A stretch of 64,000 bases of DNA from Gammaproteobacteria bacterium (GTDB lineage: Bacteria; Pseudomonadota; Gammaproteobacteria; Burkholderiales; Rhodocyclaceae): the NCBI GenBank assembly GCA_029289235.1, contig JARFTZ010000056.1:37721-101720 (forward strand), written 5' to 3'. The stretch's first letter is position 1. Every line of letters starts with the position of its first letter. The notes beneath the pieces are model-generated. The model was not told the origin of the DNA, did not search any database, and saw nothing but the letters and a program-made list of their open reading frames with translations. Positions 17,370 to 24,318 of the stretch are shown in pieces. A program made the position numbers and the translations under genes.

Positions 17370-19514
17370 TCACCCCCGCCGCCAGGCATGAAAACGTTCG
17401 ACCCACGCCAGCAGCTTCTCCGGTGCGTGCGCCTTCTTCCAGACGCCGGCGACGTACTTGTTGGCCTCGGCCAGCGTCGGGTAGATGTGGATGGTGCCGA
17501 GGATTTTGTTCAGGCCGATCCCCTGCTTCATGGCCAGCACGTACTCGGCGATCAGGTCGCCGGCGTGTTCGCCGACGATCGTCACGCCGAGAATGCGATC
17601 CTTGCCCGGCTCCGTCAGCACCTTGATGAAACCGTGGGCTTCGCCGTCGGCGATGGCGCGGTCGAGGTCGTCAATGCCGTAAGTGGTCACTTCGCAGGGA
17701 ATGCCATTTTCCCGGGCTTCGAGTTCGTTGAGCCCGACGCGCGCGACTTCCGGTTCGACGAAGGTCGCCCAGGGGATCACCGCGTAGTCCGCTTTGAACT
17801 TCCTGAACGGATCGAACAGCGCGTTGACCGCCGCGTACCACGCCTGGTGCGCGGCCGTGTGGGTGAACTGGAACGGCCCGGCCACGTCGCCTGCCGCATA
17901 AATGTTGGGGAAGCGGGTCTGCAGGAATTCGTTGGTCTCCACCGTACGCCCGGTCGGGATGTCCAGTTTTTCCAGCCCGTAGCCTTTCAGGTTGGCCGCA
18001 CGGCCGACGGCGACCAGCACGGCGTCGAAGGGAATGCGCACCTCCTGTCCGGCGTGCTCGGCGACGAGAATCTTCTCGCCGTTCTCCACCAGAAACGCCT
18101 TGGCCTGATGCCCGGTCAGCACGGCAACGCCCTCGGCACGGAAGCGCTGCGCCACGAGTTCGGAAACCTCCGGGTCTTCGCGCATCAGCAGGCGCGGCGC
18201 CATTTCCACCTGCGTCACCTGTGCGCCGAGGCGGGCAAAGGCTTGCGTCAATTCGGATCCGATCGGCCCGCCGCCGAGAACCACCAGCCGGCGCGGTAAT
18301 TCGCGCAGGTTCCAGACCGTGTCCGAGGTCAGATAGCCGACCTCGTCGATGCCAGGAATCGGCGGCACGAACGGCCGCGCGCCGGCGGCGATGACGATGC
18401 TGCGCGTGGTCAGCGTTCTCTGGGTGCCGCCCTCGCCCGTAACCTCCACTTCCCACGGCGAGACGATGCGGGCCGTTCCCTGCACGACATCGACGCCCAG
18501 CGACGTGTAGCGCTCCGCCGAATCGTGCGGCTCGACGCTGCGGATCACCGCCTGCACACGCTCCATCACCGTGGCGAAGTCGAACTCCGCCTTCGCCGAG
18601 GCAATGCCGAACTCCCTGGAACGCGCCATGTGCGAGAGCAGCTTGGCCGAACGGATCAGCGCCTTGGACGGCACGCAACCGGTATTGAGGCAGTCGCCGC
18701 CCAGCCTGTGCTTTTCCACCAACGTCACTTTCGCCTTGACGGCAGCGGCAATATAGGCGGTAACCAGCCCGGCACTGCCGGCACCGATGACCACCAGGTT
18801 GCGGTCGAAGCGCGCCGGCTTTTTCCAGCCGGCATAGACCCGGTTGGCGCGCACCGCATCAATGATCTTGCGCGCCAGCAGCGGGAATACGCCGAGCAAC
18901 GCGAAGGAGCCGAGCAGCGCGGGCGACAGGATACCCGCCAGCGAATCGAGCTGCGCCAGTTGGGTGCCGGCATTCACATACACCACGGTGCCGGCGAGCA
19001 TGCCGATCTGGCTGGTCCAGTAGAAGGTCGCCACCCTCATCGCCGTCAGCCCGAACAGCAGGTTGATGACGAAAAACGGGAACACCGGCACCAGGCGCAG
19101 GGTAAACAGGTAGAACGCGCCCTCGCGCCGCACGCCCGCGTCGATGGCCTGCAGGCGCGGACCGAAGCGCCCGGCCACCCAGTCGCGCAGCAGGAAACGG
19201 GCGATCAGGAAGGCCAGCGTGGCGCCGACGGTCGAGGCGAAGGACACGATCACCGTCCCCCACAGCAGGCCGAACACCGCGCCCCCCGCCAGCGTGAGCA
19301 GCGCGGCGCCGGGCAACGACAGCGCCGTGACCAGCACGTAGAGCAAAAAGTAGACAGCTACGGCCAGTACCGGCTGGCCGACGCGGAAAGTCTCGATCGC
19401 CGACTGCTGCGCCTTGAGCGTCTGCAGATTGAAATACTGGCCGAGATCGAAGGCAAAGAAACCTGCAACCGCGAGGATCAGCGCAACGAGCAACAACAGC
19501 TTCTTGAGACGCAT
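17370..19514 (-). CDS. TVP38/TMEM64 membrane domain fused to MerA-like flavoprotein disulfide reductase
   Basis: Fusion protein of 714 aa. Residues about 1-235 are a TVP38/SNARE-associated (DedA-like) membrane domain (SLPGAALLTLAGGAVFGLLWG, then FFVINLLFGLTAMRVATFYW). Residues about 240-714 are a class I pyridine nucleotide-disulfide oxidoreductase with FAD motif VVIGAGSAGLVTAY, redox pair GGDCLNTGCVPSKAL, NAD motif VVLGGGPIGSELTQAF and dimerisation end HIYPTLAEANKYVAG. The MerA C-terminal Cys pair and NmerA domain are absent, so mercury is not implied. ATG 19514 follows AGGGAAGGATCTC. The extended ORF N-terminus reads through the DoxX-like gene in another frame and is rejected. Confidence 0.88.
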   Translation of the reverse strand: MRLKKLLLLVALILAVAGFFAFDLGQYFNLQTLKAQQSAIETFRVGQPVLAVAVYFLLYVLVTALSLPGAALLTLAGGAVFGLLWGTVIVSFASTVGATLAFLIARFLLRDWVAGRFGPRLQAIDAGVRREGAFYLFTLRLVPVFPFFVINLLFGLTAMRVATFYWTSQIGMLAGTVVYVNAGTQLAQLDSLAGILSPALLGSFALLGVFPLLARKIIDAVRANRVYAGWKKPARFDRNLVVIGAGSAGLVTAYIAAAVKAKVTLVEKHRLGGDCLNTGCVPSKALIRSAKLLSHMARSREFGIASAKAEFDFATVMERVQAVIRSVEPHDSAERYTSLGVDVVQGTARIVSPWEVEVTGEGGTQRTLTTRSIVIAAGARPFVPPIPGIDEVGYLTSDTVWNLRELPRRLVVLGGGPIGSELTQAFARLGAQVTQVEMAPRLLMREDPEVSELVAQRFRAEGVAVLTGHQAKAFLVENGEKILVAEHAGQEVRIPFDAVLVAVGRAANLKGYGLEKLDIPTGRTVETNEFLQTRFPNIYAAGDVAGPFQFTHTAAHQAWYAAVNALFDPFRKFKADYAVIPWATFVEPEVARVGLNELEARENGIPCEVTTYGIDDLDRAIADGEAHGFIKVLTEPGKDRILGVTIVGEHAGDLIAEYVLAMKQGIGLNKILGTIHIYPTLAEANKYVAGVWKKAHAPEKLLAWVERFHAWRRG

Positions 19515-19528
19515 GAGATCCTTCCCTC

Positions 19529-19738
19529 CTAAACCACTCGGGCGCATTTGCCCGACAGGCATTGCCCCAGCCAGTGATCGAGCGACACCACACCGCCGCC
19601 CCGCGCGATCAGGAACAATAGTACCGTCATCCACACGCCATGCGCCGGGTACGCATCGGGATAGACAACGATCTGGATCACCAGCGTCATGATCAACAAG
19701 GCGAGGGCGAGCAAAGCAGAGGTCATCGTCTTGTTCAT
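19529..19738 (-). CDS. DoxX-like C-terminal half protein (small membrane protein)
   Basis: Protein of 69 aa with one strong membrane helix (LLALALLIMTLVIQIVVYP) followed by DAYPAHGVWMTVLLFLIARGGGVVSLDHWL. This matches the C-terminal end of DoxX-family proteins, which are normally 130-150 aa with four helices. The N-terminal half is missing. The upstream 300 bp show no recognisable remainder, while ATG 19738 has a good GGAGACTGACC ribosome-binding site. It may be a genuine half-size member or a decayed copy. It is the first gene of the sigma-factor operon, 14 bp before the TVP38-reductase. Confidence 0.65.
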   Translation of the reverse strand: MNKTMTSALLALALLIMTLVIQIVVYPDAYPAHGVWMTVLLFLIARGGGVVSLDHWLGQCLSGKCARVV

Positions 19739-19812
19739 GGTCAGTCTCCTTGGTTGCATTGGTCATCGGGCGGGAGCCCGAACCGCCAGCCGGAATGCCG
19801 GACTGTTAATCG

Positions 19813-19841
19813 TTAGTCGGAGCTAGCGGCGATTTCTTACA
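19813..19841 (-). promoter_or_regulatory. ECF-type promoter of the DoxX/reductase/sigma operon
   Basis: The minus strand reads TGTAAGAA-ATCGCC-8 nt-CGACTAA. The arsS operon has TGTAAGAA-TTCGCC-8 nt-CGTCTAA with the same 14-nt gap between the two boxes. A GTAAG-type -35 and a CGWC-type -10 are typical of ECF sigma factors. The predicted start is about 65-70 nt upstream of the DoxX-like ATG. The operon encodes an ECF sigma factor, so autoregulation is likely. Confidence 0.65.
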
Positions 19842-20119
19842 AGGAGCTTTCGTCGTCCTCAGAAACGAGGATGGATTGGCTCACGCTGAATGCTGCCAAA
19901 ATTGGACAAAAGCAATTACAATGGCGCGCCCATCTCGCGATCGCGAGATTCGCTGCGGCTCAGCGCAAGTACTTGATAGAAATACAATACTCTTGGTTTT
20001 TAGTGCCGGTCTGGTATCGAATTCAAGCGCTTGTGATCAAAGGATGATTGTTTCAGAAGTCTAAAACGCCTAGGACTATCAGGTCGTCCGAGGACAACGC
20101 ATTCAATTCGAAGAATCTC
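19842..20119. other. Non-coding, comparatively AT-rich intergenic region with an 18-bp palindrome
   Basis: No convincing gene lies here. ORF 19876-20064 has no family features and atypical composition. The stretch contains a perfect palindrome ATCTCGCGATCGCGAGAT at 19932-19949 and several AT-rich hexamers (TACAAT near 19983), but no clear paired promoter. It separates the ECF-type promoter (minus strand) from the DUF2062 gene (plus strand). Confidence 0.5.
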
Positions 20120-20713
20120 ATGCGCAAGCTGGACCATCAATCTCGTAAATCCATCTGCCACCGGTTCCGGTCATACATCGCCAGGTCAGTCCCTCAACGG
20201 GAAGATCTGGCCTGTTCACGCTGGTTGCGGCCGATCGCCCACCTGGTCGTTAAAGACGATCTATGGCGTTTCAAACGCGATACCGTTGCCCGCGGCGTGG
20301 CTATCGGCCTGTTCTGGGCATTCCTGCTCCCGGTCGCCCAGATCCCGTTCAGCGTGATGCAGTGTGTCTTTCAACGCGGAATGATCACGGCGTCGATCAT
20401 CGCGACATTTATTACCAACCCCCTCAACTTCCCGTTCTGGTGGTGGCTCGCCTACAAGGTTGGCAATGCCTTGATGGGAGGTGGATTGGCATATGCGCCA
20501 CCATCCGCGAGTGTGGACTGGCTCGATTGGGCGCTGAGCATCGGGAAACCGACCTTCCTCGGGATGGTCATTTTTGCGCTGGCGTTTTCCACGATCGGCT
20601 ATTTCTCCGTCAAGCTGGTCTGGAATTTCCGGGTACTGCACAAGCGCCGGACCCGCCGATTGCAGTACCGTTTGATTGTGGAGGCAGGCAGCGCCTCTGC
20701 GACAAGCTCCTGA
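20120..20713 (+). CDS. DUF2062 domain membrane protein
   Basis: Protein of about 197 aa with the DUF2062 core, KDDLWRFKRDTVARGVAIGLFWAFLLPVAQIPF followed by TFITNPLNFPFWWWLAYKVG, and three to four membrane helices. The function of the family is unknown. The ORF track begins at a TTG at 20048. ATG 20120 (MRKLDHQSRK) is preferred although its ribosome-binding site is weak. It is the only plus-strand gene between the two minus-strand arsenosugar-type operons and converges on the metallophosphoesterase gene. Involvement in that system is undecided. Confidence 0.72.
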   Translation: MRKLDHQSRKSICHRFRSYIARSVPQREDLACSRWLRPIAHLVVKDDLWRFKRDTVARGVAIGLFWAFLLPVAQIPFSVMQCVFQRGMITASIIATFITNPLNFPFWWWLAYKVGNALMGGGLAYAPPSASVDWLDWALSIGKPTFLGMVIFALAFSTIGYFSVKLVWNFRVLHKRRTRRLQYRLIVEAGSASATSS

Positions 20714-20756
20714 TTCTGAATTACCTACTGGCTCGCATCGAGACGGATAAAGGCCT

Positions 20757-21752
20757 TCACAAGGCAGTCGAATTGGCGAACGAGACGCCCGCCGCATAAC
20801 ATTCCGGATACTCACTGGACGCCATCGCCGCCGTCCTGACGGAGTAATCCGGCCCATCCATGATCCGCCGGTAATACGACTGCCACGCATCCGATTCCGG
20901 CGGCCAGTTGGCGAGGAAACGCGCTTCCCATGCCGCATGGTCATAGGCGACCGGCAGCGCATGAACCTGCGCCCCGGCGAAAACGCTGCCATAGAGCGCC
21001 GCATGGACCGGCGGCGCGATGCCGATGCGGGTAAGCACGCCGTGGCGCGAGCCGTGAAAGTTCGGTAGACCGGAGGCGCCATTATTGATGACCCTGCCGT
21101 TTGCAAAGCGCCGCAGCGCCGGCAAACAGGTGTGGCTGCTGGCGAACACGTCGACCTGAGCGTCGTGAAACGCCTCCTTCAGCCAGATGCCGTTCTCTGA
21201 CGCGTCCAACGCCTTGGCGTCGAAACGCCAGCCGGCGAGCGAGTCGGCATCGCCATGCACCACGCCAACACGGCAGCCGCCGACGCGAAAGCGCGCGACC
21301 ATGGGCAAGGCACTCAAACGCTGAAGAACGTCCGGGAAACGCGCTGCCGTCACCTTCAGCCGCGCATGGATGCGGTTCGAGCGCTCGACGAAGGCATCGC
21401 CAACGTCCTCCGGATACGCACAGCCGCACCCGGCACTCTCTTCCCCTGAAAACAATTCAGCTTCGACATTACCGAGCGTCGCCGAATGGCGCAGCACCCG
21501 TTCGTTGATTTCGGAAAATCCGGCCGGATCGACATTGAACCAGTTGAAATCGCCGTTGAAGCACAGCGTCACCGGGCCGTCCTCGGCCGCCGCCAGCGCC
21601 TCGATGGCGTCCAGCGCCGGCAGGTTGCCGTACAGTCCCCCGATCACGTAGAGCGTACGGGCCTCTTGTATCGGGGCCTGGCCAATCGCCGCGGCGCCGT
21701 AGCGATAGCGCAGCGGACAGGCTCGACCGGCGCGGCCTGATGTCTCGCTCAC
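20757..21752 (-). CDS. Metallophosphoesterase-like protein with altered active-site motifs
   Basis: Calcineurin-like phosphoesterase fold of 331 aa. Motif positions are recognisable but changed: VIGGLYGN instead of GDIHGN, FNGDFNWFN instead of GDxVDRG, LGNVEAE instead of GNHE, VVHGD retained, ASSHTC instead of GHTH, and INNGASGLPNF. Two metal ligands of motif I and the motif III His are therefore absent, so classical bimetal catalysis is doubtful. The start overlaps the ABC ATPase stop by 4 bp. It is the last gene of the arsS-ABC operon, where its role may be to process or sense the imported ligand. Confidence 0.75.
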   Translation of the reverse strand: MSETSGRAGRACPLRYRYGAAAIGQAPIQEARTLYVIGGLYGNLPALDAIEALAAAEDGPVTLCFNGDFNWFNVDPAGFSEINERVLRHSATLGNVEAELFSGEESAGCGCAYPEDVGDAFVERSNRIHARLKVTAARFPDVLQRLSALPMVARFRVGGCRVGVVHGDADSLAGWRFDAKALDASENGIWLKEAFHDAQVDVFASSHTCLPALRRFANGRVINNGASGLPNFHGSRHGVLTRIGIAPPVHAALYGSVFAGAQVHALPVAYDHAAWEARFLANWPPESDAWQSYYRRIMDGPDYSVRTAAMASSEYPECYAAGVSFANSTAL

Positions 21753-22564
21753 GGCTTGCTCCCGATTGCGGCGAGCACTTTCGAAGCCGATGGAACTTCC
21801 CAGAACGCCTTTTGTGGAGAGTCTTCCGGGCGATACAGCCGCATCAGCGTCGTGTCGTCGACTTCGCCGACCGGCAGGTCGAAGGCGATCCGCCCCTGCT
21901 TCAGGCCGATCACGCGTTCGGCGAGCAGCGGCAACAGCGAGGGGTTATGCACCACGGTAATCAATGTCTTCCCGGCGGCGGCCTGGACGAGCAGCCGGCA
22001 GACTTCCGCCGCCGCCGACGGATCGAGCGCGGCCGTCGGTTCGTCGGCCAGGATCAGGGACGGCGCCTGCACGAGCAGGCGGGCAATCGCCGCCTTCTGG
22101 CGCTCTCCTCCCGACAACCGGTCGGCCCGCGTGCCGGCCAGCGCCAGCAGGCCGACGGACTGCAGCGCCGCCTCCGCCCGAACGATCTCGCCGGCGGGGA
22201 AGCAACGCGTCCAGCCACGCCAGCCGGGAACACGTCCGAGCGCGCCGATCAGCACGTTCTCCAGCACCGACAGCCGGCCCACCAGATGCAGCCCCTGCAA
22301 CACCTGCCCGACCTCCCGGCGCAAGGCGCGCAATGTTTCGGCCGGTACCGGGTGGACCAGTTGGCGGCCGAGCACCTGCACCTGTCCGTGCTTTGGCGCC
22401 ATGAAGCCGGTCAGCAGGCGCAGAAGCGTCGATTTGCCGGCCCCGTTGTGCCCGACAACGGCCACGCGCTCGCCCTGTGCAAGGTTCAATTGCGGAATTT
22501 CCAGCACGGCCCGGCCACCCGCCATGCAGACGACGCCATCGAGGACGATGCTCGGGATCGTCAT
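21749..22564 (-). CDS. Phosphonate/phosphite-type ABC transporter ATP-binding protein (PhnC-like)
   Basis: ABC ATPase of 271 aa. It has Walker A GHNGAGKST, signature LSGGERQ, Walker B LILADEPTAALDPS and switch His TVVHNP. Similarity to PhnC is judged from the LTGF/LRREVGQVLQGLHLVGRLSVLENVL pattern and from its permease and binding-protein partners. The Q-loop region reads GQVLQGLHLV. It overlaps the permease gene and the metallophosphoesterase gene by 4 bp each (ATGA junctions). Confidence 0.85.
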   Translation of the reverse strand: MTIPSIVLDGVVCMAGGRAVLEIPQLNLAQGERVAVVGHNGAGKSTLLRLLTGFMAPKHGQVQVLGRQLVHPVPAETLRALRREVGQVLQGLHLVGRLSVLENVLIGALGRVPGWRGWTRCFPAGEIVRAEAALQSVGLLALAGTRADRLSGGERQKAAIARLLVQAPSLILADEPTAALDPSAAAEVCRLLVQAAAGKTLITVVHNPSLLPLLAERVIGLKQGRIAFDLPVGEVDDTTLMRLYRPEDSPQKAFWEVPSASKVLAAIGSKP

Positions 22565-23442
22565 AGCAGCGCCTCACGGATGCGCCGGCTGAGCGCGTCG
22601 AAGGCGGAGACCAGGGCAACGATGACAATCAGCACCGTCGCCAGCCGGCCCCACTGGAACAGCGCGACCGATTCGGTAATCAGCAGGCCCAGCCCGCCCG
22701 CGCCGATGAGGCCGAGGATGGTCGAATCGCGGATGTTGAATTCCCAGACGTAGAGGTGGCTCGACACGAACTGCGGCAGGACCGACGGCCAGATGGCGTT
22801 GAAGAACACCTGCACCGGCCCGGCGCCGACGCTGCGCACGGCATCGACGGCGGCCATGTCCAGCGTTTCGATCGCTTCCGCAAAGAGCTTGCCGTAGGTC
22901 CCCGAGGAATGCAGGGCGATGGCCAGGATGCCGGCCGTCGAACCGAGGCCGACGATGCCGACCAGCACCAGGCCGAACACCAGTGTATGGATCGAGCGCG
23001 TCACGTCGAGAATCCCCTTGGCCAGCCAGGCCAGCGGCTTCGGCGCGGCCAGGTTGCGCGCCGTCAGTACGGCCAGCGGCAAGGCCAGCAAGGCGCCGAG
23101 CAGGGAGCCAAGGGTGGCGATGCGCACGGTCGTCCACGTGGCGCGGCCGAGGCCGGCCAGGTAATCGGCCTCGGCCTGCCGGCGGTTCTCGATGCGAAGC
23201 ACGCGACCATCGTCGCTGCGGTATTCGAGCTGCGTTTCGCCGAACCACACGTCGAGAAAGCTCGGCCGGGCGAATTCGCCCGCCGTCTTGACCAGATTGG
23301 CCCACGGATTGCGCCCCAGCGACAACTCGTCTTCCTGCGCCAGCGAGCCGAGACAGACCGCCACCAGCAGCGCGTAGGCCAGCGTCAGCCCGAGGAAGCC
23401 CAGCCGTCCGGAAACGCCGGGGAGGCGGCGTGCGGCCATCAC
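22561..23442 (-). CDS. Phosphonate/phosphite-type ABC transporter permease (PhnE-like)
   Basis: Inner-membrane permease of 293 aa. It has an N-terminal helix, an extracytoplasmic loop, then the transport domain starting ATWTTVRIATLGSLLGALLALPLAVLTARNL. The EAA-like loop is VDAVRSVGAGPVQVFFNAIWP, and PhnE-typical segments include YVWEFNIRDSTILGLIGAGGLG. It overlaps the binding-protein and ATPase genes by 4 bp at each end, so all three should be translated together. Confidence 0.87.
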   Translation of the reverse strand: MMAARRLPGVSGRLGFLGLTLAYALLVAVCLGSLAQEDELSLGRNPWANLVKTAGEFARPSFLDVWFGETQLEYRSDDGRVLRIENRRQAEADYLAGLGRATWTTVRIATLGSLLGALLALPLAVLTARNLAAPKPLAWLAKGILDVTRSIHTLVFGLVLVGIVGLGSTAGILAIALHSSGTYGKLFAEAIETLDMAAVDAVRSVGAGPVQVFFNAIWPSVLPQFVSSHLYVWEFNIRDSTILGLIGAGGLGLLITESVALFQWGRLATVLIVIVALVSAFDALSRRIREALL

Positions 23443-24305
23443 TGCACCGAGAGTTTTCCGGTCGCCAGGCCGGCGTCGCGGATCGGCTTATAGAACGCGT
23501 TGTCGCTGCTGACGAAGCCGGTGTAGTGCGGCGGCAGCAGTTTGGGCTGGGTCTTCAGCACGTTCCCCACGTCGCCCAGCGCCCCCTGCAGCTTCGCGAC
23601 CAGCGCCGTGTCGGCGGCAAGCGCCTTGCTCACGGCGAATGCGTCGTTCGGCAACGGCTCGGACTGCCAGATGATCTTCGAGCGTTCAGCCTTGATCAGC
23701 CCCTGTTCGATCATCGCGTTGCGGTTGCGGTTGTAATCAGCGCCGGCATCGAGCACGCCTTGCGTCACCTGGGTCTGAATCGCCTGATGCGAGGTGTGCA
23801 CCACCCTCGCGAAATACGTTTCCGGCGTAATGCCCTGGGTCATCAGGTAGTGCAGCGGAATCAGGTAACCCGAGGTGGAGCCCTTGTCGCCGAAGGCGAA
23901 GGTCCGCCCCTTCAGATCCGCTGGCAAACGGATGCCCGAATCGGGGTGAGTCACCATGATCGCGAAATACTCCGGCTTGCCGTCGTAGAGGATGGTGGAG
24001 ATGACCTGCGCGCCGGACTGGTGGTTGGCCAGCACGTAGCCCCATGGCCCGAGCAGGGCGATGTCCGTCTCGCCGTTGGCCAGCGACTTGGCGAGTCCCT
24101 CCCAGCTATCGACGGTGCGCAACTGCACCGGCCGGTTCAGCCGGGCGGTGAGGTAATCGGCCAGCGGGCGGTAGGTCGCATCGTTCTTGTCCTTGTCCGG
24201 TTGGAAGAGGCCAACGCCGAACTTGAGTGGCGGCTCGGATGCAAACGCGGAAGAGAAGAAAAGCGAACTGGCCAGTGCGGTCAGGAATCGAAAAAAACCG
24301 TGCAT
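23439..24305 (-). CDS. Phosphate/phosphite/phosphonate-type periplasmic binding protein (PhnD-like)
   Basis: PhnD-family solute-binding protein of about 288 aa. It has a signal peptide (FFRFLTALASSLFFSSAFA), then LKFGVGLFQPDKDKNDATYRPLADYLTARL. Ligand-loop signatures are DSWEGLAKSLANGETDIALLGPWGYV, FGDKGSTSGYLIPL and DAGADYNRN. The family binds phosphonates, phosphite, phosphate or, in the AioX branch, arsenite. Two ATGs (24311 and 24305) are possible, and 24305 has better spacing to AAAGGAG. The 222-bp N-terminal extension in the ORF track lies inside arsS and is rejected. Confidence 0.85.
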   Translation of the reverse strand: MHGFFRFLTALASSLFFSSAFASEPPLKFGVGLFQPDKDKNDATYRPLADYLTARLNRPVQLRTVDSWEGLAKSLANGETDIALLGPWGYVLANHQSGAQVISTILYDGKPEYFAIMVTHPDSGIRLPADLKGRTFAFGDKGSTSGYLIPLHYLMTQGITPETYFARVVHTSHQAIQTQVTQGVLDAGADYNRNRNAMIEQGLIKAERSKIIWQSEPLPNDAFAVSKALAADTALVAKLQGALGDVGNVLKTQPKLLPPHYTGFVSSDNAFYKPIRDAGLATGKLSVQ

Positions 24306-24318
24306 TTGCATTCTCCTT

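Noticed and set aside
17218-17406. N-terminal extension of the DUF3047 ORF
   Set aside because: Reads through a REP-like repeat (PRRRPGSS...LDSGFRRNDE is the usual translation of such repeats) and lacks a ribosome-binding site; TTG 17217 with AAGGAGG is better.
17370-19514. Mercuric reductase
   Set aside because: Lacks the C-terminal vicinal Cys pair and the NmerA domain, and no other mer gene is present.
19515-19766. 84-residue N-terminal extension of the TVP38-reductase ORF
   Set aside because: Overlaps the DoxX-like gene in another frame and is Arg/Asp-rich; ATG 19514 starts a normal membrane domain.
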